64,000 bases of DNA from positions 31,653 to 95,652 of the forward strand of contig JACRCV010000029.1 of NCBI GenBank assembly GCA_016218825.1, read 5' to 3'. Under the pieces are notes generated by a model. It was not told the DNA's origin. It saw only the letters and a program-made list of their open reading frames with translations, and made no database searches. The DNA comes from Deltaproteobacteria bacterium (GTDB taxonomy: Bacteria > Myxococcota > XYA12-FULL-58-9). The position numbers and the translations under genes are program-made. Within the stretch, counting starts at the first letter, position 1. Every line of letters starts with the position of its first letter. Below, piece by piece: positions 50,324-59,195 of this stretch.

Positions 50324-51997
50324 TCAGCCGAGGAGCAAGCGGCGGATGTCGTTGTGGAACACCAACAACATCAACAACAGCAACAACGCCAGGCCGATCA
50401 GGTTCGCGACCTCACGGAAGCGCAACGACGGCGGCCGACGCCGGATCGCCTCGATGCCGAAGATCAACATGTGCCCCCCGTCGAGCACCGGGATCGGCAT
50501 CAGGTTCAAGAGCCCGAGGTTGACGCTGATCAGCGCCATCGTCGACAGGAAGTACTCGATGCCCTGCTTGGCGCTCTCCGCCGCGATCTGAAACAGCATG
50601 ATCGGCCCGCCCATGGTCTCCAGCGGGATCTCGCGCTTCGCGAGCTTCGCGATCCCTTTGGCGACGACGGTCGCCGACGCCCCGACCGCCCGGGTCGCGA
50701 GCCGCATGGCCTCTTGGACGCCGATCTCGCGGAGGGTGGTGTACTTGCCGCGCGTCTGCACGTCGTTCATCGCGCCAAAGACGTAGCGGGTGCGTTTGTT
50801 CTTCAGATCGTCCTTCTCCTCTTTGGGCTCGAGCTTGAAGGGCCGGGAGATCACCTCGCGGCCATGCTGGTAGGTGAGGATGAAGTCGCTGCGGGCGTCG
50901 ACGCCGTCGAACGCCAACAGGTCGATCCCCCACACCCCGATCGGCCGATCGATCCGCCGGCCCTCCTTCTCGATGACCAGGCGCAACAGTCGATCCCCGG
51001 GCGACAGCCCGATCCCCGCCGCCGGCGTGCCGGGCTCGACCGCGGTCACCATGCTCTCCTTGGTCACGAGCCCGGTGTAACGTCCCGGCACGTCCGCCGA
51101 GCTGAAGAGATCGAGGTCGAGCCCTGCCGGCGCCGCGCTCGGCGTCAGCGCAAAGTCGAGGCGCTCGTTGCCGCGCTCCACGGTGATCCGCATCGGCTCT
51201 GCCGGCGGGGTGCGCGCGAGCTCGCGGCGCAGCTCGTGCCAGGCGGCGACCGGTCGGCCGGAAACCTGCACCACGACGTCGCCGGTCAACACCCCGGCGC
51301 TCGCCGCCGGGCTCTCCGGATCCACGACGCCGACGACGGCCTTGACGAAGTGCGGCGAGATCCCGACCCGGCCGCGCTTCTCGAGCTCCTGGAACAGGTT
51401 GGCCTCGTCCTGGGCGCGCGGCACGACCACGGTCTCGATCGTCTGGCCGTCGCGCTCGTAGGCGAGGTGCAGGCTCGCCCCCGGTCGCTCCGAGATCGCC
51501 TCGCGCAGCTCCTCCCAATCCCGCACCGGGACGCCGTCGACGCGCAACACCCGGTCCCCAGGGCGCAGGCCCGCCTCCCACGCCGGCTCGCGGTCGCTGA
51601 CGATGCCCAGCCGGGTATCGTCGACGGTGCGCGTGCCCACCGTCAGCCCGAAATACACCACCCACGCCAGGATGAAGTTCGCGAACGGCCCGGCGAGAAC
51701 GACGGCGCTGCGTTGCCACACCGACTTGGCGGAGAACGCCCGCGGCGCGTCCTCCGGAGGGATCTCGGTGCCCGGCACCTCGCCGAGCATCTTGACGTAG
51801 CCGCCGATCAGGAAGGCGCTCAAGCGATACTCGGTCTCGCCGAGGGTGACCGCGAACAGCTTGGGGCCGAACCCGAAGCTGAAGGTCTGCACCTTGATGC
51901 CGATGAGCTTGGCGACCGCGAAGTGCCCGAGCTCGTGCACCAAAATCAGCGCGCCGATGAACAGGATGAACCACGGCAGGTTCTGCATCACGTACAT
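50324..51997 (-). CDS. rseP: Site-2 intramembrane metalloprotease RseP
   Basis: This 557-residue protein is longer than E. coli RseP (450). The zinc site HExxH is 'VHELGHF' (His21, Glu22, His25) in the first helix. Two PDZ-like regions are visible ('GLRPGDRVLRVDGVPVRDWEELREAI' and 'AGVLTGDVVVQVSGRPVAAWHEL'), and a third ('GIGLSPGDRLLRLVIEKEG') accounts for the extra length. The second catalytic segment is 'NLLPIPVLDGGHM'-like ('LNLMPIPVLDGGHML'). It cleaves anti-sigma factors within the membrane during envelope stress. Confidence 0.94.
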   Translation of the reverse strand: MYVMQNLPWFILFIGALILVHELGHFAVAKLIGIKVQTFSFGFGPKLFAVTLGETEYRLSAFLIGGYVKMLGEVPGTEIPPEDAPRAFSAKSVWQRSAVVLAGPFANFILAWVVYFGLTVGTRTVDDTRLGIVSDREPAWEAGLRPGDRVLRVDGVPVRDWEELREAISERPGASLHLAYERDGQTIETVVVPRAQDEANLFQELEKRGRVGISPHFVKAVVGVVDPESPAASAGVLTGDVVVQVSGRPVAAWHELRRELARTPPAEPMRITVERGNERLDFALTPSAAPAGLDLDLFSSADVPGRYTGLVTKESMVTAVEPGTPAAGIGLSPGDRLLRLVIEKEGRRIDRPIGVWGIDLLAFDGVDARSDFILTYQHGREVISRPFKLEPKEEKDDLKNKRTRYVFGAMNDVQTRGKYTTLREIGVQEAMRLATRAVGASATVVAKGIAKLAKREIPLETMGGPIMLFQIAAESAKQGIEYFLSTMALISVNLGLLNLMPIPVLDGGHMLIFGIEAIRRRPPSLRFREVANLIGLALLLLLMLLVFHNDIRRLLLG

Positions 51998-52085
51998 GTC
52001 AGGTCACGTCCCCTATCGGCGCACGACCCCGCGCCCACAGACTCCAGTCTCGACACGCCGGTCGCCGCGGTCAAGCCGACCGACC

Positions 52086-52889
52086 TCAGGAGCGCACCAC
52101 CAGCTCGACGTAGATGTAGACGGCTGGGGCCACGAACATCAAGGCGTCGAAGCGGTCGAGGACGCCGCCGTGCCCCGGCAACAAGGTGCCCGAGTCTTTG
52201 GCGCCGACGCTGCGCTTCAGGAGCGACTCGAAGAGATCGCCGGCGACGCCGCACAGGGCGGCGATGAGCCCGAGGATCAGGGTGGCGGGCGCCGCGAGCT
52301 CGGTCCGAAACAGCCAGCGAATCAGGAACGCCAGGCCGACGCTGGCGACGAGCCCGCCGCTGAGGCCCTCCCAGGTCTTGCCCGGCGAGACCTTGGGATA
52401 GAGCTTGTGCCGGCCGAAGGCCCGCCCGGCGAAATAGGCGCCGGTGTCCGCGCCCCAGGTGCAGCACAGCGCGATGACCGCGAGGGCCGCGCCGTCCTCG
52501 ACCTCGCGCAGGCGCGACAGGTAGGGGATCAGCGCCCCGCAGTACACCGCCGCGAACAAGATGGCGGCGGCGCGCCCGACCGACTGGTCGATGGGGTCGG
52601 GCCGCAACAGCACGGCGACGAACAGCAGCAGCACCCCGACCGCCACGAGCGGTCCTGTCGGCCCCTGCGGCGGCAGGCCCGCGGTCTGCCAAGCGACCGC
52701 GAAGGTGCCGAGGTAGGTGAGGACGCGGTCGGCGGGCGGCGCCGCGGCTTGCACCAGCCGCGTGAGCTCCCGGGCCATGAGCAGCGCCAAGACGACGGTC
52801 GCGAGCGCCAGCGGCGTCGCGCCCCAGATCACGAGGCCGAGGACCAACGGCGCGAAGATCAGCGCCGCGACCGCACGCGTCTTCAGCAA
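52086..52889 (-). CDS. cdsA: Phosphatidate cytidylyltransferase
   Basis: This 267-residue membrane protein has about seven helices and the CdsA signature near the C-terminus ('RSVGAKDSGTLLPGHGGVLDRFDALMFVAP'). 'TWGADTGAYFAGRAFGRHKLYPKVSPGKTWEGLSGGL' precedes it. It makes CDP-diacylglycerol for phospholipid synthesis. Its start overlaps uppS by 7 bases. In many bacteria dxr lies between cdsA and rseP; here the 88-base gap holds no gene. Confidence 0.95.
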   Translation of the reverse strand: MLKTRAVAALIFAPLVLGLVIWGATPLALATVVLALLMARELTRLVQAAAPPADRVLTYLGTFAVAWQTAGLPPQGPTGPLVAVGVLLLFVAVLLRPDPIDQSVGRAAAILFAAVYCGALIPYLSRLREVEDGAALAVIALCCTWGADTGAYFAGRAFGRHKLYPKVSPGKTWEGLSGGLVASVGLAFLIRWLFRTELAAPATLILGLIAALCGVAGDLFESLLKRSVGAKDSGTLLPGHGGVLDRFDALMFVAPAVYIYVELVVRS

Positions 52890-53713
52890 GGTCCGGAGCC
52901 CTTCGCGGAGGTGAGCTTGTCGGAGTCGGGGAGCTCGCCCATCACGAACTCTTCGGCGTCCAACACCGCGCCCTTGAGCTGTTCGCCGGTCTTCCCGAAG
53001 CGCCGTTCGCGGCCCGCGAAGTCACAGAGCGCCGCCGCCAGATCTTCACGACCGAAGTCGGGCCAGCGGACCTTGGTGAAGTAGAGCTCGGCGTACGCCA
53101 GCTGCCAGAGCAGAAAGTTCGACAGCCGTTGCTCGCCCGAGGTGCGGATCAAGAGATCCGGATCGGGCACCAGCGCGGTGTCGAGCCGGGTCTCGATCGC
53201 GGTCTCGTCGATCTTGTCGGGGAGGACGCGCTTGTTCTTGACGTCATGCGCCAGTCGGCGCACCGCGGCGACGATCTCCTCGCGGCCGCCGTAATCGATC
53301 GCCAGGGTCAGCGTCATGCTGCGATTGTCGGCGGTCGCCTCGATGAGCGCGGTGAGGGCGTCCTTGGTCGACGGCGGCAGACGGCTCGTCTGGCCGATGG
53401 TGTTGAGCTTGATGTCGTTGTCCATCAGCGTCTTGTGCTCGCTCTTACAGTAATCCTCGAGCAACGCCATCAGCCCCGCGACCTCGGTCGCCGGCCGCCG
53501 CCAGTTCTGCACCGAGAACGAGTACAAGGTCAGACAGGGGATCTCGAGCTCGCGCGCGAAGGTGGTGATGTCGCGGACCACGTCGGCGCCCTTGCGATGC
53601 CCCTCGAGCCGGTCGAGGCCGCGCTCCTTCGCCCAGCGGCCGTTGCCGTCCATGATGATCGCGACGTGGCTCGGCCGGCGCGCCTTCGGCGGGACAACGG
53701 GCGTGGGGCTCAC
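52883..53713 (-). CDS. uppS: Undecaprenyl diphosphate synthase
   Basis: This 276-residue protein has the UppS signature 'VAIIMDGNGRWAKERGL' with catalytic Asp22 and Asn/Arg/Trp of the substrate site. 'HRKGADVVRDI', 'LTLYSFSVQNWRRP', 'LAIDYGGREEIVAA' and 'PDPDLLIRTSGEQRLSNFLLWQLAYAELYF' complete the pattern. It makes the C55 lipid carrier precursor for cell-wall synthesis. It overlaps the upstream membrane-protein gene by 4 bases and cdsA by 7. Confidence 0.96.
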   Translation of the reverse strand: MSPTPVVPPKARRPSHVAIIMDGNGRWAKERGLDRLEGHRKGADVVRDITTFARELEIPCLTLYSFSVQNWRRPATEVAGLMALLEDYCKSEHKTLMDNDIKLNTIGQTSRLPPSTKDALTALIEATADNRSMTLTLAIDYGGREEIVAAVRRLAHDVKNKRVLPDKIDETAIETRLDTALVPDPDLLIRTSGEQRLSNFLLWQLAYAELYFTKVRWPDFGREDLAAALCDFAGRERRFGKTGEQLKGAVLDAEEFVMGELPDSDKLTSAKGSGPC

Positions 53714-54345
53714 GACGACGACCCCCGCGCCGGCACGTCCTCCGGCAGATCCGGCTCCAGCGCCACCTGGGTCACCATCGAGACGATGAACAGCACCGCG
53801 CCGGTCACCAAGAACATCATCGGATAGCGCTCATAGGCCCCCACCGACAGCATGCCGCCCGGCAGGCGCACCACGGCGCCGATGCCGCTGACGATCACCA
53901 CCGCGCCGGAGACCGCGCAGAACAGCGCGGTGATGAAGCGCGACGCGACCAGAGCCAGCGCCACGCCCACCCCGGCGCCTCCGGCGAAGCCGGCCCAGAA
54001 CATGTCGATCTCGAAGCCCTTCACCAAGAGCACCCCGACGCCGCAGCCGGCGACGAAGCCGATCACCAGCGGCCGCAGCACGCCCGCGACCCGCCACACC
54101 AGGCCGAGCGCGATCAACGCCGCCGGCAGCGCCACGTACCACTCTGTCACCACCATCATCTTGCCCAACATCCCGCCCCCCACCCACGCCGCGGTCGCGA
54201 ACAGCAACCGCACGTAGGTCTTCGAGGCCCGGAGGCCGAACGCCAGCATCGACACCGCGACGCCGACCAGCAAAACGGCGTGCAGCCGCGGCAGCCCGTC
54301 GATTTGGGCCATCCACTCGATGGGATTGAGATAGCGCGGCACCAC
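53710..54345 (-). CDS. Multi-helix membrane protein of unknown function
   Basis: This ~211-residue protein has about seven hydrophobic helices with many glycines ('AAWVGGGMLGKMM', 'GFVAGCGVGVLL', 'AGFAGGAGVGVALALVA'). It resembles small TM7S3/DUF4203-like membrane proteins, but I am not certain of the family. The start is GTG 54345 or GTG 54342, 5-8 bases after the frr stop, and the stop overlaps uppS by 4 bases. This embeds it firmly in the frr-uppS-cdsA operon, so a role in envelope biogenesis is plausible. Confidence 0.75.
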   Translation of the reverse strand: MVPRYLNPIEWMAQIDGLPRLHAVLLVGVAVSMLAFGLRASKTYVRLLFATAAWVGGGMLGKMMVVTEWYVALPAALIALGLVWRVAGVLRPLVIGFVAGCGVGVLLVKGFEIDMFWAGFAGGAGVGVALALVASRFITALFCAVSGAVVIVSGIGAVVRLPGGMLSVGAYERYPMMFLVTGAVLFIVSMVTQVALEPDLPEDVPARGSSS

Positions 54346-54350
54346 CGTGT

Positions 54351-54914
54351 TCAGACCGAGAGGATCTCCTTCTCCTTCGCCGCCAGGATCTGATCGATCT
54401 TGTCGATGCCGTTGTCGGTCTCCGTCTGCACCTTCTCGAGGCCCTTCTTCAGATCGTCCTGGGTGATGTCTTTGTCCTTCTCGCTCTCTTTGAGGAGCTC
54501 GTTGGCGTCGCGGCGGTGGTTGCGCATCGCGATCTTGGCCTCCTCGCCGCGGTGCTTGCCCTGCTTCACCAGGTCCTTGCGCCGCTCCTCGGTGAGCGCC
54601 GGCACCGGCAGGCGAATGACCTCGCCGTCGGACTGCGGCGTGATGCCGATGTCGGCGGCGCTGATCGCCTTCATGATCGCCGGCACCATGTTCTTGTCCC
54701 ACGGCCGCACCGTGATCAGGCGGGCATCGGCGACCGCGAGGTTGGCGCACTGCGGCAGCGGCGTCGGCGTGCCGTAGTAGTCGACACGCACGCCGTCGAG
54801 CAGCGCCAGGCTGGCGCGGCCGGTGCGGAGCTTGCCGAGATCGGCCTTCAGCGAGTTGATCACGACTTCCATGTTGCCGTGCAGATCCGCCAATACGTCA
54901 TCCACCATGCTCAT
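54351..54914 (-). CDS. frr: Ribosome recycling factor
   Basis: This 187-residue protein shows the RRF pattern 'LRTGRASLALLDGVRVDYYGTPTPLPQCANL', 'ITVRPWDKNMVPAIMKAI', 'IRLPVPALTEERRKDLVKQGKHRGEEAKIAMRNHRRDAN' and a helical end ('GIDKIDQILAAKEKEILSV'). It releases post-termination ribosomes together with EF-G. It lies downstream of pyrH as in most bacteria, with a 61-base gap. Confidence 0.97.
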   Translation of the reverse strand: MSMVDDVLADLHGNMEVVINSLKADLGKLRTGRASLALLDGVRVDYYGTPTPLPQCANLAVADARLITVRPWDKNMVPAIMKAISAADIGITPQSDGEVIRLPVPALTEERRKDLVKQGKHRGEEAKIAMRNHRRDANELLKESEKDKDITQDDLKKGLEKVQTETDNGIDKIDQILAAKEKEILSV

Positions 54915-54975
54915 GGCTCACGCCTTCCTTTCCTAGTGGCCGGGTTCGGCAGTCGGCGCGCAGAAAATCCGGCAC

Positions 54976-55710
54976 CTAATCCTTGCCGATGCCCGGGTCC
55001 GCGACCGTGGTGCCGATGGGCTCGCCCGAGACCACGCGCTCGATGTTGCCGGCGCGGGTCAGATCAAAAACGATGATGGGCAGGTTGTTGTCGCGACACA
55101 ACGAGATCGCGGTCGAGTCCATCACCTTGAGGTTCTTTTGCAGGACGTCCAGGTACGTCAGGCGCTCGAACCGCTTGGCGCTCTTGTCTTTCATCGGATC
55201 GCGGTCGTAGACCCCGTCGACCTTCGTGGCCTTGAGGATGACGTCGGCGTGGATCTCCATCGCCCGGAGCGCCGCCGCGGTGTCGGTCGTGAAGTAGGGG
55301 TTGCCGGTGCCGCCGGCGAAGATGACGACGCGGCCCTTCTCGAGGTGCCGCACCGCGCGCCGCCGAATGTAAGGCTCGGCGAGCTCCTTCATCTCGATGG
55401 CGCTCTGCACCCGGGTCGCGACGCCGGCCTTCTCCAGGCCCTCCTGCATCGCCAGCGCGTTGATGACCGTCGCCAGCATCCCCATGTAGTCGGCGCTGGC
55501 GCGGTCCATGCCGTGGGCGCTCGCCGCCACGCCGCGGAAGATGTTGCCGCCGCCGATGACCAGCGCCACCTGCACGCCTTGGGAGTGGACCGCGTGGATC
55601 TCGCGCGCCAGCCCCTCGAGCACCGCCGGGCTGATCCCATAGCCCTTGTCGCCCTGGAGCGCCTCGCCGGAGAGCTTCAAGAGGATGCGCTGAAACGCCG
55701 GTTTCGCCAT
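54976..55710 (-). CDS. pyrH: UMP kinase
   Basis: This 244-residue amino-acid-kinase-fold protein has '[18 protein letters not shown]', '[13 protein letters not shown]', '[17 protein letters not shown]', '[17 protein letters not shown]' and '[13 protein letters not shown]', all UMP kinase signatures. It makes UDP for nucleic acid and envelope precursor synthesis. The usual upstream rpsB-tsf pair is not present; instead a divergent peptidase gene starts 132 bases away. Confidence 0.97.
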   Translation of the reverse strand: MAKPAFQRILLKLSGEALQGDKGYGISPAVLEGLAREIHAVHSQGVQVALVIGGGNIFRGVAASAHGMDRASADYMGMLATVINALAMQEGLEKAGVATRVQSAIEMKELAEPYIRRRAVRHLEKGRVVIFAGGTGNPYFTTDTAAALRAMEIHADVILKATKVDGVYDRDPMKDKSAKRFERLTYLDVLQKNLKVMDSTAISLCRDNNLPIIVFDLTRAGNIERVVSGEPIGTTVADPGIGKD

Positions 55711-55842
55711 AGAAACCCCAACCTTACGCCACTCGCGGCCGCGGTTCTGTATGGCGCCGTTTCGCTTCTCGTGTCAAGGCGACTCGCGCCGCCCTACGCG
55801 CGCGGCCTTCGCGACCCCGCACCTTTCGGCTAGGATGCCGCG

Positions 55843-56553
55843 GTGTTGGTCGGTATCACCTGCAGCATCGAAGACCGCCCCGACAGCCGTGGCACCCCGA
55901 CGCCGCGCCTGTTCCTCACCCGGGCCTATGCCGACGCGGTGTTCCGGGCCGGCGCCGACCCGGTGCTGTTGCCGATCCTGCCGGCGGACCGCGCGCCGGC
56001 GCTGCTCGATTCGGTGCACGCCCTCGTCGTCTCCGGAGGTGCGTTGGACGTGCCGCCGTCCTTCTACGGCGAGACGGTGCACACGGCGTGCGGGCCAACC
56101 TCCGAGGAGCGCAGCGCCTTCGAGCGCGCCCTGGTCCTCGCGGCCGTCGATCGCGACCTGCCGCTCCTCGGGGTCTGCGGCGGCATGCAGATCCTGAACG
56201 TCGCGCTCTCCGGCAGCCTGCACCAAGACCTGTCGCTGCGCGAAAACACCCAGTCGCACCAGCAGCCGCACGACAAAGCCCAGCCGCACCACCCGGTGCA
56301 CGTCAGCGCCCCGAGCCTCCTGCACCGCATCATCGGCGGCAAAGACACGCTGGCGGTGAACAGCACCCACCACCAGGTGGTCAAGGAGGTCGGCCGCGGC
56401 CTCGCGGTGACCGCGGTCGCCGCCGACGGCGTCGTCGAGGCCGTCGAGCTCCCCGGGAAACGCTTCGTCCTAGGCGTCCAGTGGCATCCGGAGTCGATGC
56501 CGACCGCCGAACAGCGCGCGATCTACGCGGCGCTGGTCGCCGCAGCTCACTGA
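55843..56553 (+). CDS. Class I glutamine amidotransferase-like peptidase (C26, PuuD-like)
   Basis: This 236-residue protein has the nucleophile elbow 'LLGVCGGMQILNV' with catalytic Cys (about residue 112). The His-Glu pair is in 'VLGVQWHPESM' (about 215), and 'VNSTHHQVVKEVGRGL' is characteristic of gamma-glutamyl-GABA hydrolases. It hydrolyses a gamma-glutamyl amide bond; the exact substrate is not clear. It starts at GTG 55843. Its 3' end overlaps the convergent lipoprotein gene by 7 bases. Confidence 0.88.
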   Translation: MLVGITCSIEDRPDSRGTPTPRLFLTRAYADAVFRAGADPVLLPILPADRAPALLDSVHALVVSGGALDVPPSFYGETVHTACGPTSEERSAFERALVLAAVDRDLPLLGVCGGMQILNVALSGSLHQDLSLRENTQSHQQPHDKAQPHHPVHVSAPSLLHRIIGGKDTLAVNSTHHQVVKEVGRGLAVTAVAADGVVEAVELPGKRFVLGVQWHPESMPTAEQRAIYAALVAAAH

Positions 56554-56993
56554 ACGCAGCCGGGGAGGTCCAAGGTCACGTCGATGACCGCGGTGGGGTT
56601 GGCGTCGTCTACCAACACCGGGGTGGCGTTCTTGCCGCAGACGTCGTCGGCCTGCGGACACGGCGGGAAGCCGGCGTTGCCGTCGATGTCGTAGAACCCG
56701 TAAACGAAGTAGTCGCCGCCCTTCAGGTTGGTGAACATGTAGGCGTAGGGGAACCCGGGGTTGTTCACCATCTTGTAGACTTCGGGCTCGTCGTTCGGAC
56801 AGGTCGGCGCCGGGTTGGTGCCGACCGAGACGATCAGCATCCCGACCTCGCTGCCGCCGTAGGCGATCGTCCCCTTCACCGTCTTGCTCGACCCCTGCGG
56901 CGCCGTCGATCCTTCGCCGCCGCACGCCGCGCCCGCCGCGACCAGCAACAGCCCGACGACCGCCTTGCCGCTCATCGACCACCCTGCGCGCAT
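56547..56993 (-). CDS. Small lipoprotein of unknown function
   Basis: This 148-residue protein has a lipoprotein signal ending in 'VAAGAAC' (Cys near residue 24). A Gly/Ser/Thr linker precedes a domain with a beta-sandwich-like pattern ('KTVKGTIAYGGSEVGMLIVSVG', 'FTNLKGGDYFVYGFYDIDGN', 'VDVTLDLPGC'). The pattern suggests a carboxypeptidase-regulatory-like or prealbumin-like fold. It has five mature cysteines besides the lipidated one. It lies 19 bases before dnaB on the same strand. Function unknown. Confidence 0.75.
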   Translation of the reverse strand: MRAGWSMSGKAVVGLLLVAAGAACGGEGSTAPQGSSKTVKGTIAYGGSEVGMLIVSVGTNPAPTCPNDEPEVYKMVNNPGFPYAYMFTNLKGGDYFVYGFYDIDGNAGFPPCPQADDVCGKNATPVLVDDANPTAVIDVTLDLPGCVQ

Positions 56994-57012
56994 CGTGCCC
57001 TCCGGTCGCCGG

Positions 57013-58377
57013 TCACTGCTCCGGTGTGTAGTTCTCGAAGCGAGTGTACTCCTTGAAGAACTTGAGCTGCACCGTGTCGGTGGGGCCGTTTCGCTGCTTG
57101 CCGATGATGATCTCCGCCAGCCCCTTGGCGTCGGAGTTCGGGTTGTAATACTCGTCGCGGTACACGAAGCAGATCACGTCGGCGTCCTGCTCGATGGCGC
57201 CGGACTCGCGCAGGTCCGAGAGCATCGGCCGCTTGTCGGTGCGGGTCTCGAGCGAGCGGTTGAGCTGCGACAACGCGATCACCGGCACCGAGAGCTCCTT
57301 CGCCAACGCCTTGAGACCGCGGGAGATCTCGGAGATCTCGCGCTCGCGCCCCTCGCTGCTCGCACGCCCGTGCATCAGCTGCAGGTAGTCGACGACCACG
57401 AGCCCGAGACCCTTCTCGGCCTGCAGCCGCCGGGCCTTGGCGCGCATCTCCAGGATCGACAGCGCCCCGGAGTCGTCGATGAACAACGGCGCGTCGGCGA
57501 GGATGCCGGCGGCACGGGCGAGGCGCGGCCAGTCCGAGTCCTTGAGGAAACCGCCGCGCAGGCGGTGCGCGTCGATGCGGGCCTCGGAGCACAGCATGCG
57601 CATCACCAGCTGCTCCTTGGACATTTCCAGCGAGAACACCGCCACCGGCACCTGGTGCTTGGTCGCCGCGCCCAAGGCGGCGTTCAACGCGAACGCGGTC
57701 TTGCCCATCGACGGTCGGCCGGCGACGATGATCAGATCCGCGGGCTGGAACCCCGAGGTCAGCTTGTCGAGGTCGACGAACCCCGACGACACCCCGGTCA
57801 CCGCCTCCTTGCGCTCGTAGAGCTTCTCGATGCGCTTGAAGGCGTCCTTGACCGCGTCCTTGAGCACCACGAAGCTCTTGTGCTCGCGCGCCCGGGTGAT
57901 CTCGAAGATCTTCGACTCGGCCTCGTCGAGGAGCACGTCGATCTCGGCCCCGGACTCGAAGCCGGCGCCGGCGATCGTCGTCGCCGCTTGGATCAAACGC
58001 CGGGTCAGGGCCCGGTTCTTGACGATGCGCGCGTAGTGCCGGGCGTTGGCGGCGGTCGGCACGCTCTCGGTGAGCGCGGTCAAGGCCGCGGTGCCGCCCA
58101 CCGCGTCGAGCCGTCCCTGGGTCTTGAGCTCGGCGCTGACGGTGATCTCGTCGACCGGCTCGTTCTTCGCGAACAGGCTCTGCACCGCCTCGAAGATGTG
58201 CGCGTGCGCCGGACGATAGAAGTCGTCCGGCGTCAACAGCTCCATCGCTTCGAGCACCGCGCTACGGTCGAGCAGGGTGGCGCCGAGCACCGAGCGCTCG
58301 GCGTCCGTGTCCTGCGGCGGTAGCCGGCCGTACCGCTCCAACGGCGGCGCCGGCGAAACCTCTGGGCCGTCCGCCAT
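57013..58377 (-). CDS. dnaB: Replicative DNA helicase
   Basis: This 454-residue protein has the N-terminal DnaB domain ('LPPQDTDAERSVLGATLLD'), the Walker A 'VAGRPSMGKTAFALN', Walker B 'LGLVVVDYLQLM' and 'VPVIALSQLNRSLETRTDKRPMLSDLRESGAIEQDADVICFVYRDEYY'. It unwinds DNA at the replication fork. No intein is seen. The start overlaps the rplI stop (TAATG), the common rplI-dnaB arrangement. Confidence 0.97.
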   Translation of the reverse strand: MADGPEVSPAPPLERYGRLPPQDTDAERSVLGATLLDRSAVLEAMELLTPDDFYRPAHAHIFEAVQSLFAKNEPVDEITVSAELKTQGRLDAVGGTAALTALTESVPTAANARHYARIVKNRALTRRLIQAATTIAGAGFESGAEIDVLLDEAESKIFEITRAREHKSFVVLKDAVKDAFKRIEKLYERKEAVTGVSSGFVDLDKLTSGFQPADLIIVAGRPSMGKTAFALNAALGAATKHQVPVAVFSLEMSKEQLVMRMLCSEARIDAHRLRGGFLKDSDWPRLARAAGILADAPLFIDDSGALSILEMRAKARRLQAEKGLGLVVVDYLQLMHGRASSEGREREISEISRGLKALAKELSVPVIALSQLNRSLETRTDKRPMLSDLRESGAIEQDADVICFVYRDEYYNPNSDAKGLAEIIIGKQRNGPTDTVQLKFFKEYTRFENYTPEQ

Positions 58378-58820
58378 TACTCAGCGACAACCCAAACCTT
58401 GATCTCGGCGCCGACGTCCCCGGGGAGCTTGATCGGCACCTGATAGACACCCAACGCTTTGATCGGCTCCGCGAGATGGATCTTGCGGCGGTCGACCTTG
58501 ATCCCTTCGTCGCTGAGCGCCTTCTCGATGTCGTGCGTGGTCACCGAGCCGAACAGCTTGTCCTGCTCGCCGACCTTGCGCGGGATCGTGATCGACGTCG
58601 ACTTGAGCTTCTCGGCCACCGCCTGCGCGTCGACCTTGAGCTTGTTCAAGCGAAAGCCGGCGATCCGCTTCTCGTGCTCCAAGCGGTGGGTGTTGCCCAC
58701 CGAGGCGATGATCGCGAGCTTCTTCGGGATCAGATAGTTGCGCCCGTAGCCGTCGCGGACCGAGACCTGGTCACCGACGGTGCCGAGCTTGCCCATGTCC
58801 TCCAACAGAATGACTTCCAT
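58377..58820 (-). CDS. rplI: 50S ribosomal protein L9
   Basis: This 147-residue protein begins 'MEVILLEDMGKLGTVGDQVSVRDGYGRNYLIPKKLA', the L9 N-terminal domain. A long connecting helix follows, then the C-terminal domain ending 'VPIKLPGDVGAEIKVWVV'. It lies 21 bases after rpsR and overlaps dnaB by one base. Confidence 0.97.
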   Translation of the reverse strand: MEVILLEDMGKLGTVGDQVSVRDGYGRNYLIPKKLAIIASVGNTHRLEHEKRIAGFRLNKLKVDAQAVAEKLKSTSITIPRKVGEQDKLFGSVTTHDIEKALSDEGIKVDRRKIHLAEPIKALGVYQVPIKLPGDVGAEIKVWVVAE

Positions 58821-58841
58821 GGCTCGTCTCCTTGATGGGCC

Positions 58842-59192
58842 TTATGCGCCGCTGATGGTGAACGGCACGAGCGCGATGGCCCGAGCCCGCCTTATGGCTT
58901 GCGCCAGCTCGCGTTGATGCTTGGCGCAGGTCCCCGAGATCCGGCGCGGCACGATCTTGCCGCGCTCGCTGACGAAGTACTTCAGCATGTTCGGGTCGCG
59001 GTAGTCGATCTTGGCGTCCTTCTCGCCGCAGAAGCGGCAGCTCTTGCGCCGCCTGAAGCTGCGGAAGCCGCCCCGGCCACCCCGGTCGTCGTCTTCACCA
59101 CCCCGGCCGCCACGGTCGTCGCGGTCAAACCGGTCCCCGAATCGATCCCCACGATCTTTGTAGTCGCGATCGCGTCCGAATGCGTCTGACAT
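58842..59192 (-). CDS. rpsR: 30S ribosomal protein S18 with Arg/Asp/Gly-rich N-terminal extension
   Basis: The S18 core starts near residue 49 ('[62 protein letters not shown]' in the family pattern). It keeps the zinc-type cysteines (CxxC and a later C). Before it lie ~45 residues rich in Arg, Asp and Gly ('[20 protein letters not shown]', 'GGRGG'), about doubling the length of the tail seen in E. coli. The protein binds S6 in the 30S platform; the rpsF gene is 3 bases upstream. Confidence 0.96.
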   Translation of the reverse strand: MSDAFGRDRDYKDRGDRFGDRFDRDDRGGRGGEDDDRGGRGGFRSFRRRKSCRFCGEKDAKIDYRDPNMLKYFVSERGKIVPRRISGTCAKHQRELAQAIRRARAIALVPFTISGA

Positions 59193-59195
59193 GGT

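Noticed and set aside
47604..50591. A ~995-codon open frame on the plus strand over the transporter, pepQ and tsaB genes
   Set aside because: The composition is Arg/Pro/His-rich without any family, and three well-recognised genes occupy the same DNA in other frames.
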